DNA from: Collinsella sp. AF23-2
Lineage (GTDB): Bacteria > Actinomycetota > Coriobacteriia > Coriobacteriales > Coriobacteriaceae
Assembly (NCBI RefSeq): GCF_003459245.1
Contig: NZ_QRVG01000021.1
Coordinates: forward strand, 1-39,599
Reading direction: 5' to 3'
DNA: 39,599 nt
Position 1 is the stretch's first letter; each line of letters starts with the position of its first letter. The position numbers were made by a program, and so were the translations under genes. The notes under the pieces were generated by a model. The model was not told the origin of the DNA, searched no databases, and saw only the letters and a program-made list of their open reading frames with translations. Below are positions 26,086 to 33,009 of the stretch, in pieces.

Positions 26086-26850
26086 CTATCCCTCGATACG
26101 GCTCAAGAACTCACGCGTGCGCTGCTCGCGCGGATGGTCGATAACCTGCTCGGCAGGTCCCTCCTCGACAATGCGACCGCCGTCCATAAAGACCACGCGG
26201 TCGGCAACATCGCGCGCAAACTGCATTGCGTGGGTCACGATTACCATCGTCATATTCTGCGCCGCCAGGTCCTTAATGACACGCAGCACCTCAGCCGTCA
26301 GCTCGGGATCGAGCGCCGAAGTCGGCTCGTCAAAGAATAAGATTTCCGGATCGAGTGCCAGGGCGCGGGCAATACTCACGCGCTGCTGCTGACCGCCCGA
26401 AAGCTCACACGGCACCTTGTTCTCGTTGCCCGTAAGCCCCATCTGCGCGATCAACTCATGCGCACGCGCCTCCGCCTGCTCACGCGGGCGCTTGAGCACG
26501 CGAATCGGAGCATCGGTGATGTTTTTCATCACCGTATAGTGCGGGAACAGGTTGTAATTTTGGAACACCAGACCGAATCGCGAGCGCGCCTGCTTGGGCA
26601 CATCGCCCTTCGCATAGACCGCGCCCGAACCCGCATCCGTCGCAACGGCAAGGTCGCCAAACGAGAGCGAGCCTCCGTCGAGTGTCTCGAGCAGCGTGGC
26701 ACACCGCAGCAGCGTGGACTTACCGCCACCCGAAGGCCCGATAATCGCCACGACCTCGCCACGCTTTACCTCGAGTGAGATATCCTTGAGCACCTCATTG
26801 CCGCCAAACGCCTTGCGCGCGTTCGTTATCATCATTACCGTTCCGAACAC
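26086..26850 (-). CDS. Polar amino acid ABC transporter, ATP-binding protein
   Basis: The ATPase of an amino acid importer, about 254 aa. It has Walker A GPSGGGKST, signature LSGGQQQRVSIARAL and Walker B ILFFDEPTSALD, then the switch His in VTHAM, as in GlnQ/HisP. Third gene of the binding protein-permease-ATPase operon. The start is uncertain: GTG 26850 has GGAGG at 5 nt, formed by the codons after an in-frame ATG at 26862, which itself lacks a ribosome site. ATGs at 26835 and 26832 are also possible. A conserved hairpin element fills the gap to the permease gene. Confidence 0.92.
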   Translation of the reverse strand: MFGTVMMITNARKAFGGNEVLKDISLEVKRGEVVAIIGPSGGGKSTLLRCATLLETLDGGSLSFGDLAVATDAGSGAVYAKGDVPKQARSRFGLVFQNYNLFPHYTVMKNITDAPIRVLKRPREQAEARAHELIAQMGLTGNENKVPCELSGGQQQRVSIARALALDPEILFFDEPTSALDPELTAEVLRVIKDLAAQNMTMVIVTHAMQFARDVADRVVFMDGGRIVEEGPAEQVIDHPREQRTREFLSRIEG

Positions 26851-26889
26851 GGGAACCTCCATGTGTTTGAGAAGTCAGCGAGCGTGTGG

Positions 26890-26972
26890 CTGACGAGACA
26901 ATGTGCTTCGAAAGAGGAGCGCCGCGTACTTCTGTACGCAAGCGACGGTTTGAGGAGCAGATTGGCCGTCAG
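26890..26972. repeat. Intercistronic hairpin element, copy A (46-nt core)
   Basis: Core 26909-26954 (CGAAAGAGGAGCG..., ending GACGGTTTGAG) matches copy B at 27753-27798 at all but three or so positions. It contains the stem GCGTAC/GTACGC (26924-26929 with 26934-26939). Outer pairing is CTGACG/CGTCAG (26890-26895 with 26967-26972), AAT/ATT and TGCT/AGCA. These stems differ in sequence from copy B but still pair. It lies between the permease and ATPase genes. Confidence 0.8.
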
Positions 26973-26994
26973 GCACGCGCGCAGCGTCGAGCAG

Positions 26995-27018
26995 TCCGCC
27001 GTTCGCTAGAACGGCGGA
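26995..27018 (-). other. Hairpin just after the permease stop codon
   Basis: A perfect 10-bp stem TCCGCCGTTC/GAACGGCGGA (26995-27004 with 27009-27018) with loop GCTA, 5 bp after the permease stop. There is no T-run, so it is more likely an mRNA processing or stability element than a terminator. Confidence 0.6.
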
Positions 27019-27023
27019 ACGAT

Positions 27024-27677
27024 CTAGTCATGATAATAGTCCAGCTTCTTTTCGGCGGCGCCCAGCAGCATCTCGACCACAAAGTTAAAGACCCAGTAGA
27101 TCAGCGCCGCAATCGCAAACGGCACCATGCTCACTTGCGAGGCAACCAGCGCCTTGGCCGTCGAGAACATCTCCCCCACGCCGATGGCAAACGCCAGCGA
27201 AGTGTCCTTGACCAGCGTGATGATCTCGTTGCCCATCGCCGGCAGAATACGCTTGGCGACTTGCGGCATCACAATGTACAAAAATGTCTGCAGACGCGAA
27301 TAGCCTAGCACCTCGGCTGCCTCGTATTGTCCGCGCGGAATGGACTGCAAGCCCGAGCGATAGATCTCGGCAAAGTAGCCGGCGTAGTTGATGATGAACG
27401 CCACAACGCACGCCGTCCATTTGGAATCGGGCGTGAGCGAAATGCCGAACACGTAGTACGGGGCGAAGTAGATGGCAAACATCTGCAGCATGAGCGGCGT
27501 ACCGCGCATGACCGAAATGTAGATGCGCGCAATCCAGCGAAGCGGCGCAATTTTGCTCATGCGCATAAACGCCACGGGGATTCCCAGCGGAATCGACCCC
27601 AGCAGCGTCAGCACAAACAACTGCAAGCTGACCAAGAATCCCTGGCCAAGCATCTGCATCATGACCTGAATAGACAA
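27024..27677 (-). CDS. Polar amino acid ABC transporter, permease protein
   Basis: A HisM/GlnP-type permease of about 217 aa with five or so membrane helices. It has the EAA loop EAAEVLGYSRLQTFLYIVMPQ near residues 119-139, which docks the ATPase. Second gene of the operon. The start is uncertain: TTG 27677 has GAGAG 6 nt upstream, whereas ATG 27662 and the upstream ATG 27716 have weaker sites. Hairpin elements lie on both sides (27733-27818 and 26890-27018), so expression of the three genes may differ through mRNA processing. Confidence 0.9.
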   Translation of the reverse strand: MSIQVMMQMLGQGFLVSLQLFVLTLLGSIPLGIPVAFMRMSKIAPLRWIARIYISVMRGTPLMLQMFAIYFAPYYVFGISLTPDSKWTACVVAFIINYAGYFAEIYRSGLQSIPRGQYEAAEVLGYSRLQTFLYIVMPQVAKRILPAMGNEIITLVKDTSLAFAIGVGEMFSTAKALVASQVSMVPFAIAALIYWVFNFVVEMLLGAAEKKLDYYHD

Positions 27678-27732
27678 CCTAAGCTCTCTTTCACAGCAAC
27701 GGAACAGCGAACCCAATGCTAAAGCGGGTTTT

Positions 27733-27818
27733 CCAGGTGCCCGAGGTTGCCGCGAAAGAGGAGCGACGCGTACTTTTGTACGCGAGCGACGGTTTGAGCG
27801 GCAAGATCGGGTGCCTGG
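27733..27818. repeat. Intercistronic hairpin element, copy B (46-nt core)
   Basis: Core 27753-27798 is the counterpart of copy A. The outer stem is longer here: CCAGG/CCTGG (27733-27737 with 27814-27818), CCCGA/TCGGG (27740-27744 with 27807-27811) and TTGCCGC/GCGGCAA (27747-27753 with 27798-27804), all on one axis and separated by symmetric mismatches. It lies between the binding protein stop and the permease start. Confidence 0.82.
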
Positions 27819-27826
27819 GAAAGCCG

Positions 27827-28687
27827 TTATTTGAGAACCCAGTTGTCGAAGGAAAGACCGTAATCTGCATATTTATCGCACAGGTCCTTGACCGTGCCGT
27901 CCTCATAGAGTGCCTTGAGCGACTCGGTCACGGCGTCGGCCGACTTGGTGTCCCCCTTCTTAAAGCCGACGGCGTAGTGCTCGCTGGACAGCGGCTCATC
28001 AAGCTGCGTATAAGCATCGGGCTTGGCGGCAAGCTGATACTGGGCAATCGAAAGGTCGCAAGCCACGGCATCGACCGCGCCGCTCTCGAGCTGCATAAAG
28101 GCCGTGTTGTACTCGCCGATCGTGTCGAGCGTGGCAAACGTCGCCGCCAGATCCTTCTGGTCACCCTCGAGCACATCCTGCGCAGCGGAATCGGTCTGGG
28201 TAATCACGGTCTTGCCGGCAAGATCGTCCCAGCTCTTGATGCCCGCATCCTTCTTTACCACCAGCACCTGCTCGTTGAGCATGTACGGCTCGGAGAACGT
28301 GTAGTCGTCCTCGCGACCCTCCATGGTAAAGCCGTTCCAGATGCAGTTGATGGCGCCGGAGTTGAGCAGCGTGTCCTTGGCATCCCAATCGATGGCCTCG
28401 TATTTGACCTCCCAGCCCTGCTTATCGGCAACAGCCTTGGCAAGATCGAGATCAAAGCCGGTGTACTCGCCATCGTCGCCCACAAAGCCGTACGGAGGAT
28501 AGGACTTATCAAAGCCCACCACGAGCTTCTTGGACTCCGCAGCGCCCTTCACATCCTTGGCCGCGGCAGAGCCAGCAGCGAAGCCCTTGCCGGCACCACC
28601 GCCGCAACCGACAAGATCAAGGCCAAGCACCGTGGCGAGCGAGCCGGCTAGACCAACAAACTGACGACGAGACATATCGGTATTCAT
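27827..28687 (-). CDS. Amino acid ABC transporter substrate-binding lipoprotein (Tat-type signal)
   Basis: A 286-aa family 3 solute-binding protein that delivers an amino acid to the membrane complex. The start MNTDMSRRQFVGLAG has a twin-arginine motif (SRRQF), and LVGC is a lipobox, so it is probably a Tat-exported lipoprotein. The binding domain shows VGFDKSYPPYGFV and GFDLDLAKAVA, typical of polar amino acid binders. The substrate is unknown; cystine, glutamine and arginine binders look alike. ATG 28687 has GGGGGAA 5 nt upstream. First gene of the operon. Confidence 0.93.
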   Translation of the reverse strand: MNTDMSRRQFVGLAGSLATVLGLDLVGCGGGAGKGFAAGSAAAKDVKGAAESKKLVVGFDKSYPPYGFVGDDGEYTGFDLDLAKAVADKQGWEVKYEAIDWDAKDTLLNSGAINCIWNGFTMEGREDDYTFSEPYMLNEQVLVVKKDAGIKSWDDLAGKTVITQTDSAAQDVLEGDQKDLAATFATLDTIGEYNTAFMQLESGAVDAVACDLSIAQYQLAAKPDAYTQLDEPLSSEHYAVGFKKGDTKSADAVTESLKALYEDGTVKDLCDKYADYGLSFDNWVLK

Positions 28688-28822
28688 GGTATTCCCCCTT
28701 GATGGCACTTTAGTTAGATAAAGTGAGTCATGTAACGTTCAGAATCATACACTTTACCTTGATAGAGTACAAGGGAAGGTTTGCCCGGCGTGGGCGGGGA
28801 GCGGCGCGTAATTAAGTTTCCC

Positions 28823-28939
28823 GCTCTACAGTCCTGCGCAAGACGGAAAGCACGCATGGAGCACTAGGTTGGAGCACCCGGCTGGGTGGCGCCCGGCGCG
28901 GAGTTTAATTTGCTGCTCTACAGTCCTGCTCACGACGGA
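28823..28939. repeat. Two 25-nt direct repeats
   Basis: 28823-28847 and 28915-28939 share GCTCTACAGTCCTGC, CA and GACGGA, 23 of 25 positions. The second copy lies inside the large palindrome at 28877-29015. They are upstream of the amino acid importer operon. Confidence 0.7.
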
Positions 28940-29015
28940 GGCCACATTAAGTGGCCTCCTGTTCGTGCGGAACTCGCGACAAATTAAACTCCGCGCCGGG
29001 CGCCACCCAGCCGGG
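28877..29015. repeat. 139-bp palindrome with perfect 36-nt arms and nested hairpin
   Basis: Arms 28877-28912 and 28980-29015 are exact reverse complements; they begin CCCGGCTGGGTGGCGCCCGG and run to TTTAATTTG. Inside, GGAGGCCAC/GTGGCCTCC (28937-28945 with 28951-28959) and CACGA/TCGTG (28931-28935 with 28963-28967) form a second hairpin. The element fills the 434-bp divergent gap between the importer operon and the methyltransferase gene. Such long exact arms point to a recent repeat or mobile element; no gene is inside. Confidence 0.85.
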
Positions 29016-29121
29016 AGACAACGTGCTCGGAACCTTAAATAGCCTCCTCTCCAAACGGGCACGTTGAATGCACGGTACAATTGCTTCGGACTTTTCTTTT
29101 ATTTAATAGTGGGGTTAATTC

Positions 29122-30570
29122 ATGGCAGAATCTCGTGCGGAGCGTAAAGCTCGTCGTGCTTTGATCGAGGCGGCTGAGGGGTCGGAGGAGAAAAAATCTT
29201 CCAAGAAATCCAAGTCGTCTCAGGATGCGAAGGGTAAGTCGGCGAAGGGCAAGGTTAAGACCAAGCGTTCTGGCTCTCGTCAGGGCGGGGATAAGGCGCC
29301 TCACGTTCGTTCCAAAGGCTCGCGCAAGGATTCGGCTCAGCCTGCGCGTAAGGCCGTGGATCCCAAGTCTCCCTGTTCGATCATGAAAGCTTGTGGTGGG
29401 TGTACGGCACTCAATCGTCCTTATAAGAAGCAGCTGGCGGCCAAGCAGGCTGCTATGGAGGAGCTGTTTGCTGAGCTCTGTGAGCGCGAGGGTGTTGCCG
29501 CGGATCCCATTCGCGGTATGGGTGTTACCTTGGGCGACCCGGGTAAATATCCTGCGCCGCGTGGCTTTCGTCATAAGGCTGCCACTCCCTTTGCTCCCGG
29601 TAAGGAGGGCGCCATCCGTTGCGGTTTCTTTGAGCGCGGCACGCACAAGATCGTTGCCGTACCCGAATGCCCCGTCGAGGCACCGGGCGCCCGTCAGATT
29701 CTCAACGGCATCGCGCGTGAAGCTGAGCGCCTGCACATTCCCGCCTTTAACGAGGACAAGCATCTGGGCTTGCTCCGCTATGCCGTCGTCCGCTGCGGTT
29801 GGCGTACCGACCAGGTCATGGTCACGCTCGTAACCGCTCAGCGCGACTTGCCGCATGCGCAGGAGTTCTTTGAGGCTGTCGCCGCACTCAATCCGCACAT
29901 CGTCACCGTCGCCCAAAACATCAACGGACGCCCCGGCAACGCCATCCTCGGCGAGGAAACTCGCATCGTGTATGGCGCCGAATGCATGCGCGACCAGCTG
30001 CTCGGCTGCGAGTTCGATATCTCCCCCACCGCGTTTTATCAGACCAACCCGCAACAGACCGAGCTGCTCTATCAGCTCGCTATCGACGGCATGGATTTGC
30101 ACCAGGGCGATGTGCTCATGGATGCCTACTGTGGCAGCGGTACCATCGGTCTTTGCGCCGCGAAGGATGCCCAGAACAAGGGTATCGGCATTATGCTGCT
30201 CGGCGTGGAGCGCAACCCGGCGGGCATTGCCGACGCACGTCGCAATGCCGAGCTCAACGGCCTCACCCGCAGCACTTGGTTTATGGCCGACGACGCCACC
30301 GACTACATCCTAGATGCCGCCGACAACAACGAGCGGATCGATGTCCTTTCCATCGACCCGCCGCGCGCCGGCTCCACCCCCGAGTTCCTCGAAGCCGCCT
30401 GCGCACTCAAGCCGCGCCGCATCACCTATATCAGCTGCAACCCCGTGACCCAAGAGCGCGACCTGCACCAGCTCCTCGACGGAGGCTATCGCCTGCTCAA
30501 GATCACGCCCGTCGACATGTTCCCCCATACCGACCACACCGAAACCGTAGCGGTCCTCGAGCGCCGCTAA
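29122..30570 (+). CDS. TrmA/RlmD-type rRNA (uracil-C5-)methyltransferase
   Basis: A 482-aa SAM-dependent methyltransferase that probably forms 5-methyluridine in 23S rRNA. The iron-sulfur cysteines begin at C85 (CSIMKACGGC, with C91 and C94). The SAM motif is LMDAYCGSGTIGL, and the catalytic Cys is in YISCNPVTQERDL, followed by FPHTDHTETV. Instead of a TRAM domain it has an 80-residue Lys/Ser/Arg-rich tail at the N terminus, likely for RNA binding. RlmD and RlmC/RlmCD cannot be separated by eye. The first 170 codons use many T-ending codons (CGT, GGT, TCT), unlike the rest. ATG 29122 has GGGG 7-8 nt upstream. Confidence 0.9.
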   Translation: MAESRAERKARRALIEAAEGSEEKKSSKKSKSSQDAKGKSAKGKVKTKRSGSRQGGDKAPHVRSKGSRKDSAQPARKAVDPKSPCSIMKACGGCTALNRPYKKQLAAKQAAMEELFAELCEREGVAADPIRGMGVTLGDPGKYPAPRGFRHKAATPFAPGKEGAIRCGFFERGTHKIVAVPECPVEAPGARQILNGIAREAERLHIPAFNEDKHLGLLRYAVVRCGWRTDQVMVTLVTAQRDLPHAQEFFEAVAALNPHIVTVAQNINGRPGNAILGEETRIVYGAECMRDQLLGCEFDISPTAFYQTNPQQTELLYQLAIDGMDLHQGDVLMDAYCGSGTIGLCAAKDAQNKGIGIMLLGVERNPAGIADARRNAELNGLTRSTWFMADDATDYILDAADNNERIDVLSIDPPRAGSTPEFLEAACALKPRRITYISCNPVTQERDLHQLLDGGYRLLKITPVDMFPHTDHTETVAVLERR

Positions 30571-30598
30571 TCCACCCCGGTAGATTTTCGGGACAAGA

Positions 30599-30628
30599 AA
30601 GGGGGCGGCCCGTCTGGACCGCCCCCTT
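30599..30628. terminator. Terminator between convergent genes
   Basis: Stem AAGGGGGCGG/CCGCCCCCTT (30599-30608 with 30619-30628), then CGCTT on the plus strand and TCTTG on the minus strand. It probably serves both genes. Confidence 0.8.
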
Positions 30629-30648
30629 CGCTTGGTTTATGAACTCCG

Positions 30649-31470
30649 CTACATCCCCTTGCGCAGGTCACACACGCCGGCTGCCGCCATCTCGCGCAGC
30701 AGCGTCTCGCGGTCGCGCGTCACGATCAAATCCAGCGGGAAGTGAATCTCGTCGAGCATCTTGCGAGCGTAATCGAGCTTACCAATTGCCATGCCAATGT
30801 GCGCATCGGTCGAAACGCCAATGCCAACGCCAAGCTCAGCGCAACGCTCGGCGATCTTGCGGCATACAGCCCAATGCTCAGTGTCGACACCGTGTTCAAG
30901 ACTATGGTTGTTGATCTCGATGATCTTGTGCTTGGCCTTAGCCGCCAACAGCACCTCGTCGATATCGAACGGCACCCCCGAGCGACCCGCGTGGCCCAGC
31001 ATGAACACCTTGGGGTGTTCCAAGGCGTTGATATACATCTCGGTCGCCTGGGCCAGCGTCGCGCCCTCAGCAATCTGCGGATTATGCACGCTTGCAACCA
31101 AATAATCCAAATTACGCGTAACCAAATCGAACAGTGAATGCTGACGGCTGTACGAATCGCCGGCGATATCGAGCGTGACAGGAGTGTCCTCGCCAAACAG
31201 GCTTCCGTCCAGCGAAACGATATCGGCCTCGGCACCACGCAGCACCAGCACGCCGCTCCAAATGCGCGGCCAGATATCCTGGTTGATAAAGAATTGGTAA
31301 CTGCGCAGGTCATTGGGGCAAGCCGTAACCATAGAGCTCAGATGGTCGGCAGATCCGAGCACCTGCAGGCCACGCTCTGCCGCCCAGTACACATTCTCCT
31401 CAATGGTCGAATATGCATGCGCAGAGAACATCGTATGGGTATGAATGTCACAAGAAAGCAGGTAGGGCAT
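30649..31470 (-). CDS. PHP domain phosphatase/hydrolase (YcdX-like)
   Basis: A 273-aa PHP-superfamily metallohydrolase. The metal-site motifs are CDIHTHTMFSAHA (7-19, with H10 and H12), SADHLS (40-45), a later SVHNPQ and GHAGRSG, and the end STDAHIG. It resembles the YcdX group of trinuclear-zinc phosphatases; the substrate is unknown. ATG 31470 has AAGGAG 5 nt upstream. The 165-bp gap to the aminotransferase stop holds the hairpin AACGGGGT/ACCCCGTT, a weak terminator at best. The two genes may be co-transcribed. Confidence 0.88.
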   Translation of the reverse strand: MPYLLSCDIHTHTMFSAHAYSTIEENVYWAAERGLQVLGSADHLSSMVTACPNDLRSYQFFINQDIWPRIWSGVLVLRGAEADIVSLDGSLFGEDTPVTLDIAGDSYSRQHSLFDLVTRNLDYLVASVHNPQIAEGATLAQATEMYINALEHPKVFMLGHAGRSGVPFDIDEVLLAAKAKHKIIEINNHSLEHGVDTEHWAVCRKIAERCAELGVGIGVSTDAHIGMAIGKLDYARKMLDEIHFPLDLIVTRDRETLLREMAAAGVCDLRKGM

Positions 31471-31635
31471 CAGGTCTCCTTATCTGGCACGGCCGTCGCT
31501 TATATTCATTGTACGCATAGCCTTCGATAGTCGTAAAACCACTCCATCCCAAAGACACAACGTCCATGACAACGGGGTCCGGCTTAACACCAAACCCCGT
31601 TTCACGTAAAACATTGTAGGCAGAGCGCTTTACTT

Positions 31636-32820
31636 TTAACGATACTCGTCCGCCAACTGTTTCCAAGCGGGTAGCGAATTGACAATCGTTTCGTAACTCA
31701 CGCAATAGCCCAGGCGGAACCAACCCGGCATACCAAAGCTGTCCGAAGGAACCGCAAGCAGCTCATACTTCTTTGCGCGCTCGCAAAACGCATTCGCATC
31801 GGGCTCCAACGCTTTCACCCATAGGTAGAACGCGCCATCCGGCTCAACATAGGCGTAGCCGTACTCCGCTAGTGCGTCGGTAAGCGCGGTGCGGTTGCGT
31901 GCATAGGCCTCAACGTCACTCGGCTCATCGATGCAGTCGATAATTACGCGCTGGAAGAGCGCCGGCGCGCACACGAAGCCCAGCGTACGGGCGGCACCGG
32001 CAACGGCGGGCATTAGACGATCTGCCTGAGGATTCGTATTGGGAACAAGAATCCATCCCACGCGCTCGCCCGGCAGCGAAAGCGACTTAGAATACGAGTA
32101 GCACACCACGGTGTTCTCGTAGATCGAGGGCACCCAAGGCACCTCGGCACCGTACACGATCTCGCGGTACGGCTCATCAGAAATGAGCATAATCGGATTC
32201 TCGGGATCGCGCTGAGCGTTGGCCTCGCGCAGAACATTGGCCAGCCGCGTCAGCGTGTCGCGCGTATATACGGCACCGGTCGGGTTGTTGGGCGAGTCGA
32301 TAATGACGGCAGTCGTCTTATCGGTAATCGCCTTGAGCACGTTGTCCACGCTCAGCTGGAACGTATCTTCATCGGCGAGCGCCTCAACACACGCGCAGCC
32401 GGCCTTCTCAATCCAAACGCGATACTCCGGAAAGTACGGGGCGATAACAATAACCTCGTCGCCCGGGTTCGTAACGGCGTTGAGCGTGCAGGTGAGCGAA
32501 GCCGCGGCACCCACCGTCATAAAGACGTCTTTGCCCTCATAGTTCGTTCCAAAGCGGCGGTTGAGCGATTCGGCGACGGCTGCTCGACATTGCGGCAGGC
32601 CCGGGGCGGGGGTGTAGCCGTGCAACTGGTCACTCGGCAGCCCCAAGGCCTTCTTAATGGACTCCGCCACGGCAGCCGGCGCCGGAACACTCGGGTTGCC
32701 CAGCGAAAAATCGAATACGTTCTCCGCACCGATCTGCGCCTTGCGCTCAAGGCCATAGCTAAAAATCTCACGGATGATGGAGCTTTCCGCACCGCGAGCA
32801 AACATAGTTTCGTTGATCAT
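31636..32820 (-). CDS. Class I/II pyridoxal-phosphate aminotransferase
   Basis: A 394-aa fold-type I aminotransferase. Motifs visible are SPNNPTG (176-182), D215 and Y218 that contact the cofactor ring, and the Schiff-base lysine K245 in SYSKSLSLPGERVG. The closest family is aspartate/aromatic aminotransferase I-beta type; the real substrate is unknown. ATG 32820 has AAGGGG 6 nt upstream; the frame opens at 32919 within a repeat and is not coding there. A 60-bp palindrome lies 61 bp upstream (32881-32940), in the likely promoter or 5' leader. Confidence 0.9.
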   Translation of the reverse strand: MINETMFARGAESSIIREIFSYGLERKAQIGAENVFDFSLGNPSVPAPAAVAESIKKALGLPSDQLHGYTPAPGLPQCRAAVAESLNRRFGTNYEGKDVFMTVGAAASLTCTLNAVTNPGDEVIVIAPYFPEYRVWIEKAGCACVEALADEDTFQLSVDNVLKAITDKTTAVIIDSPNNPTGAVYTRDTLTRLANVLREANAQRDPENPIMLISDEPYREIVYGAEVPWVPSIYENTVVCYSYSKSLSLPGERVGWILVPNTNPQADRLMPAVAGAARTLGFVCAPALFQRVIIDCIDEPSDVEAYARNRTALTDALAEYGYAYVEPDGAFYLWVKALEPDANAFCERAKKYELLAVPSDSFGMPGWFRLGYCVSYETIVNSLPAWKQLADEYR

Positions 32821-32880
32821 CTGTTCCCCTTTCGCATAGGCGCTATTGTACGCTTTAGCTGAGCAAAGTGCCGCAGCAAT

Positions 32881-32940
32881 GTTGATTGGGGACAGACTTA
32901 AATGCGTGAAAACGCTCATTTAAGTCTGTCCCCAATCAAC
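32881..32940. repeat. 60-bp palindrome with perfect 24-nt arms containing GGGGACAG
   Basis: Arms 32881-32904 and 32917-32940 are exact reverse complements; the left reads GTTGATTGGGGACAGACTTA then AATG. The 12-nt loop holds a further CGT/ACG pair. Both arms carry the GGGGACAG core. It lies between ftsH and the aminotransferase gene. Confidence 0.85.
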
Positions 32941-32966
32941 AGACGGCCCCATATCGCTCAAAAGAA

Positions 32967-32998
32967 AAAGCCTCCGCAGGTTTCCCCGCAGAGGCTTT
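32967..32998 (-). terminator. Terminator of the tilS-hpt-ftsH cluster
   Basis: Stem AAAGCCTC/GAGGCTTT (32967-32974 with 32991-32998) with an inner CGC/GCG pairing, then TTCTTTTG on the minus strand. Confidence 0.75.
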
Positions 32999-33009
32999 CG
33001 CCACAAAGA

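Noticed and set aside
26886..27308. A plus-strand frame through the importer hairpin element
   Set aside because: It runs antisense through the permease and the structured repeat, with no ribosome site.
31448..31723. A 91-codon minus-strand frame between the aminotransferase and the PHP gene
   Set aside because: It overlaps both genes in another frame and lacks a ribosome site. Its middle looks faintly protein-like (ETGFGVKPDPVVMDVVSLGW), but codon use does not support coding.
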